Part shown: piece after piece, positions 51,601 to 54,196 of the stretch | Numbering within the stretch: the stretch's first letter is position 1 | How the letters are laid out: each line of letters opens with the position of its first letter | Assembly: GCA_020686985.1 (NCBI GenBank) | Contig: JAJEPU010000023.1 | Location: 1 to 54,196, forward strand | DNA length: 54,196 bases | Direction: 5' to 3' | From: Brotaphodocola catenula | GTDB lineage: Bacteria; Bacillota; Clostridia; Lachnospirales; Lachnospiraceae | Translations under genes and position numbers: made by a program | Notes under the pieces: model-generated | What the model was told of the DNA's origin: nothing | Databases searched by the model: none | The model's input: only the letters and a program-made list of their open reading frames with translations

Positions 51601-53268
51601 TTACTCCACAAACGTCCGATCCTTATCCGGAATCACAAGCACCTTCCTCCAGATCGGCTCCGGCTCTCTTCCGCGTTTCCAGTTGTTATCCGTCCAATAA
51701 CAGTAGACTTCTCCATCCTGCTCCATCACAAATTGCAGATCATCATTTCCCGTCGTCTCCACCTGCTTCCGAAGCTCCTCATCATTCAGATAACTGATCT
51801 GTCCCGCCGGCGAAATCACCGCAATGATCCCCCGATTGCTTACCCAGCTCTTCGGCCTGTAAGACGCATAGATCTCTCCCGCCGATTCCGAATAAGACAT
51901 TTCCGTGATTCTTCCCTTGAACCTTTCCCCGATCATTACCGTCTCCCCGACATTTGCAAGCGGTCTGCGATAAAGCTCACTGTACTGGATTCCATCTCTC
52001 TTTCGCACGAAAACACTGTAATATATCTGCCCATCCGCAATGCAGAAGCTGTCGATTCCTTTTCCCTGCTCAAGAAAAAGTCTCTCCTCCCCAGCTTCCT
52101 CCTTATAGATCGCAGATTCTCCATCTCCATTTTCACTCAGGAAATATGAGATTCCTGCATATTCGCGCTGAGCCGGATTGCACTCTGCGATGCGATTTCC
52201 ATCCATGACAAAAAAACGATCCTCATAAGGCAGACTTCCATCCTCCTGCGTCTGAAGCGTTCGTCCGAGCATATCATAAAGCATGATATCATCGCCGTCT
52301 GCTATCGCGTAAAATCCGCAGGTCTTCTTTTCAAAAGTCTCCCTCTCCCCAATCCTCTGAATCCGGTCATACTGGGAAACATAGATTCCATCTTCCCAGA
52401 ACGAATAATTGTCGACATCCCTTGCGATGATCTCAATCTCATCCATCGTATCTGCATTTCCACTTACCCGATACAGAGTATGATCCAGCTCACTCCAAAC
52501 ATTTTTGAGTTCACTGTCCTCTCTCTCCTGACACGGCAGATAGTAGGTCCACCCATCATGAGTCTGTATCTCCGGATTGCTCGGATCAGAATCTGCAAAC
52601 TCAGATTCCTCCAATGGAAGCGAGTAGAGTACCTGACCATTGTCGGACAGATAGACTGCTTTCGCTCCCACCTGAATGCAGTTCTCCTTCTTTTCGTCCT
52701 CCGTCTCTTCACTCTCCGACTCCATCTTGATTTTTCGCTCAAACGGTGCTTGGAGCACATCGATCTGATGTTTCACTTTCCAAATTCCAACCGCAAGAAT
52801 CCCCATCGACACAAGAAAGAGGGCGACAGAGAAAACTCCCTGCACCGCAGTCTTCCTTTCGCTCACACGTTCCGGAATCTCCTGGTCATCCACAATTCCA
52901 AGTCGGTCCTCAATTTCCAGCAGAAGAGAGGTCTCATCCAAATTGGAGAAACGCTCCTTTTGTGCCTCCTTTGACTGCATCTTTTCCTCTGCATGAGATG
53001 CCTCAAGCATCTCCCGGCTTGCATCTAATTTTGTCTCCGCGAGAAAGTCTTCCCGTTTGATCAGCCAGTCAACCGGCGATTTCTCTTTCTGAAGCTGTTC
53101 TCCCCGCTGATAGGCTTCCATATAGGTCAAAATCAAGAGTTCTCTTATCTTTTCCTCTTGATTAAAAATCAGCTTTGCATGACGATAAAGTTTCTGGTAT
53201 GTCACAATATAAAGATTTTCAAACTCAATCAGCCACACCGCTTTTTCTGGTTCACTCTGATTTCTCAT
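51601..53268 (-). CDS. Membrane protein with sigma-region-2-like N-terminus and extracytoplasmic domain
   Basis: A 555-residue single-pass protein. Residues 10-65 (FENLYIVTYQKLYRHAKLIF, then LTYMEAYQRG) resemble region 2 of ECF sigma factors, but no region 4 HTH follows. One hydrophobic helix at about 141-160 (VFSVALFLVSMGILAVGI) separates it from a 380-residue outer part of repeated beta strands with Tyr/Trp/Gly (for example DGWTYYLP and DGIYVSQYD), like DUF5050/propeller-type domains. ATG at 53268 has GAGG nine bases upstream and is preferred to an ATG five codons earlier. Function unknown; an envelope sensor is inference. Confidence 0.7.
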   Translation of the reverse strand: MRNQSEPEKAVWLIEFENLYIVTYQKLYRHAKLIFNQEEKIRELLILTYMEAYQRGEQLQKEKSPVDWLIKREDFLAETKLDASREMLEASHAEEKMQSKEAQKERFSNLDETSLLLEIEDRLGIVDDQEIPERVSERKTAVQGVFSVALFLVSMGILAVGIWKVKHQIDVLQAPFERKIKMESESEETEDEKKENCIQVGAKAVYLSDNGQVLYSLPLEESEFADSDPSNPEIQTHDGWTYYLPCQEREDSELKNVWSELDHTLYRVSGNADTMDEIEIIARDVDNYSFWEDGIYVSQYDRIQRIGERETFEKKTCGFYAIADGDDIMLYDMLGRTLQTQEDGSLPYEDRFFVMDGNRIAECNPAQREYAGISYFLSENGDGESAIYKEEAGEERLFLEQGKGIDSFCIADGQIYYSVFVRKRDGIQYSELYRRPLANVGETVMIGERFKGRITEMSYSESAGEIYASYRPKSWVSNRGIIAVISPAGQISYLNDEELRKQVETTGNDDLQFVMEQDGEVYCYWTDNNWKRGREPEPIWRKVLVIPDKDRTFVE

Positions 53269-53373
53269 AGGCGTTTTCCTCATTCTTTCATCTTATCAGA
53301 TTCCGCTTAATTTGACAATCAATTTGACCATCTTAACTATCTGACCGCTTTCCAAATAATAAAATTCAAATGA

Positions 53374-53412
53374 CAAAAATGGCGGAAACCCTTTTTCAAG
53401 GATTTCCGCCAT
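53374..53412 (-). terminator. Terminator of the tRNA operon
   Basis: ATGGCGGAAA (53379-53388) pairs with TTTCCGCCAT (53403-53412) and is followed on the minus strand by TTTTTG. It ends the rRNA-tRNA transcript before the downstream membrane protein gene. Confidence 0.88.
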
Positions 53413-53421
53413 CCATACGAC

Positions 53422-53494
53422 TGAGCGTGCCGGGATTCGAACCCGGGACAACTTGATTAAAAGTCAAGTGCTCTACCGACTGAGCTACACGCCC
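53422..53494 (-). tRNA. tRNA-Lys (anticodon TTT)
   Basis: 73 nt cloverleaf; acceptor GGGCGTG/CACGCTC, anticodon loop CTTTTAA, T-loop GTTCGAATC. The CCA end is not encoded. It is the last gene of the tRNA cluster. Confidence 0.97.
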
Positions 53495-53497
53495 ATA

Positions 53498-53570
<73 letters not shown>

Positions 53571-53576
53571 ACAAAA

Positions 53577-53650
53577 TTGCGGGGATAGGATTTGAACCTA
53601 TGACCTTCGGGTTATGAGCCCGACGAGCTTCCAGACTGCTCCACCCCGCG
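53577..53650 (-). tRNA. Initiator tRNA-fMet (anticodon CAT)
   Basis: 74 nt cloverleaf. The unpaired first base (C1 facing A72) and the three GC pairs above the anticodon loop (GGGCTCATAACCC) mark it as the initiator. No encoded CCA. Confidence 0.96.
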
Positions 53651-53681
53651 ACAATAATGACAACAATATTCAATTGTTGAG

Positions 53682-53763
53682 TGGGGGAAAGTGGATTCGA
53701 ACCACTGAAGGCATAGCCAGCAGATTTACAGTCTGTCCCCTTTGGCCACTCGGGAATTCCCCC
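53682..53763 (-). tRNA. tRNA-Tyr (anticodon GTA)
   Basis: 82 nt class II tRNA with a long variable arm; acceptor GGGGGAA/TTCCCCC and anticodon loop CTGTAAA. Confidence 0.96.
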
Positions 53764-53778
53764 ATATCTAATACTCTA

Positions 53779-53851
53779 AGCCGATAATCGGACTCGAACC
53801 GATAACCTGCTGATTACAAATCAGCTGCTCTGCCAATTGAGCCATATCGGC
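53779..53851 (-). tRNA. tRNA-Thr (anticodon TGT)
   Basis: 73 nt cloverleaf; acceptor GCCGATA/TATCGGC, anticodon loop TTTGTAA, discriminator T. Confidence 0.96.
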
Positions 53852-53876
53852 GAACCAGGTATATCAAGAAAAAGTA

Positions 53877-53949
53877 TGGGGCCTATAGGGCTCGAACCTA
53901 TGACCCTCTGCTTGTAAGGCAGATGCTCTCCCAGCTGAGCTAAGACCCC
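53877..53949 (-). tRNA. tRNA-Val (anticodon TAC)
   Basis: 73 nt cloverleaf; acceptor GGGGTCT/AGGCCCC with one G-U pair, anticodon loop CTTACAA. Confidence 0.96.
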
Positions 53950-53988
53950 ATATTTAATATGAGAATGTGTGTATCAACTCACATTCAG

Positions 53989-54062
53989 CGACCCGGATGG
54001 GGTTCGAACCCACGACCTCCGCCGTGACAGGGCGGCGCTCTAACCAGCTGAGCCACCAGGCC
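53989..54062 (-). tRNA. tRNA-Asp (anticodon GTC)
   Basis: 74 nt cloverleaf; acceptor GGCCTGG/CCGGGTC with G-U pairs, anticodon loop CTGTCAC, discriminator G. First tRNA after the 23S gene. Confidence 0.95.
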
Positions 54063-54143
54063 AAATGTTTGAAGATATTTTTGACATATACCTTCAAAAC
54101 TGCACATTGAATCATCCGTTTTCTGTATTTTTCCTAAACCGTC

Positions 54144-54196
54144 TTGGTTAAGCCCTCGACCTATTAGTGACAGTCAGCTCCACACATTACTGTGCT
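54144..54196 (-). rRNA. 23S ribosomal RNA, 3' end only
   Basis: The minus strand reads AGCTGACTGTCACTAATAGG, then TCGAGGGCTTAACC, the universal 3' terminus of 23S rRNA. The rest of the gene lies beyond the right edge. The 80-base spacer to tRNA-Asp holds an imperfect TTTGAAG/CTTCAAA hairpin and no 5S rRNA. Confidence 0.93.

Noticed and set aside
54063-54143. 5S rRNA between 23S and tRNA-Asp
   Set aside because: The spacer is only 80 bases and shows no 5S-like sequence.

Overview
The window looks like an origin-proximal chromosomal segment of a spore-forming, low-to-mid GC Clostridia, most like Lachnospiraceae. The evidence is an RicT/HolB/RsmI operon, a large Firmicutes-type SRP RNA beside dnaX, FabK as the enoyl-ACP reductase, spore maturation genes spmA/spmB, and housekeeping gene order shared with the region around B. 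subtilis tadA-scr-dnaX-recR and yaaO-holB-yaaT-yabC-metS-yabD-ksgA. Almost all genes lie on the minus strand. The window sits between two rRNA operons, both read leftward: tandem rRNA-type promoters fire out of the left edge, and the 3' end of a 23S gene followed by seven tRNA genes enters at the right edge.

Left part (1-16.8 kb, minus strand): cvpA-like and HAD phosphatase genes; a large TPR/degenerate-AAA protein; recR, ybaB and dnaX (DNA repair and replication clamp loader); pfkA with its own promoter; SRP RNA (ffs); tadA; a large Lachnospiraceae-type protein of unknown function; rsmA; tatD; a TraX-like membrane protein; and metG. A divergent plus-strand DUF885 lipoprotein peptidase follows (17.1-19.0 kb).

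Middle (19.0-32.5 kb, minus strand): a complete type II fatty acid synthesis cluster, read fabH-acpP-fabK-fabD-fabG-fabF-accB-fabZ-accC-accDA, then a second FabK-like flavin oxidoreductase, spmA, spmB, a MarR/FabT-type regulator and a GerMN-like lipoprotein. A FabT-like palindrome lies just downstream of the fabH promoter, so the MarR protein is the natural candidate regulator. accD and accA are fused into one reading frame. acpP is followed by an intrinsic terminator, which would let carrier protein be made in excess over the enzymes.

Right-middle (32.5-44.2 kb): an M42 aminopeptidase beside a five-gene oligopeptide ABC importer, which together suggest peptide uptake and degradation; a plus-strand transaldolase-like gene; an orphan SPASM radical SAM maturase; and a LysR gene divergent from a pair of half-size chromate transporters, with a perfect palindrome between them.

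Right part (44.4-54.2 kb): rsmI, trmN6-like, ricT and holB, preceded by a guanylate-kinase-like gene and an Orn/Lys/Arg decarboxylase; a short plus-strand gene with a probable TTG start; a striking unassigned hairpin element; a membrane protein whose N-terminus resembles sigma region 2; and tRNA genes Lys, Phe, fMet, Tyr, Thr, Val and Asp next to the 23S rRNA end. No CRISPR array, insertion sequence or prophage was seen. The most unusual items are the sigma-like/membrane fusion, the TPR/degenerate-AAA protein, the 60-nt hairpin near 51.46 kb, the FabT-operator/terminator/promoter overlap at fabH, and recurrent charged low-complexity insertions in otherwise compact housekeeping proteins.
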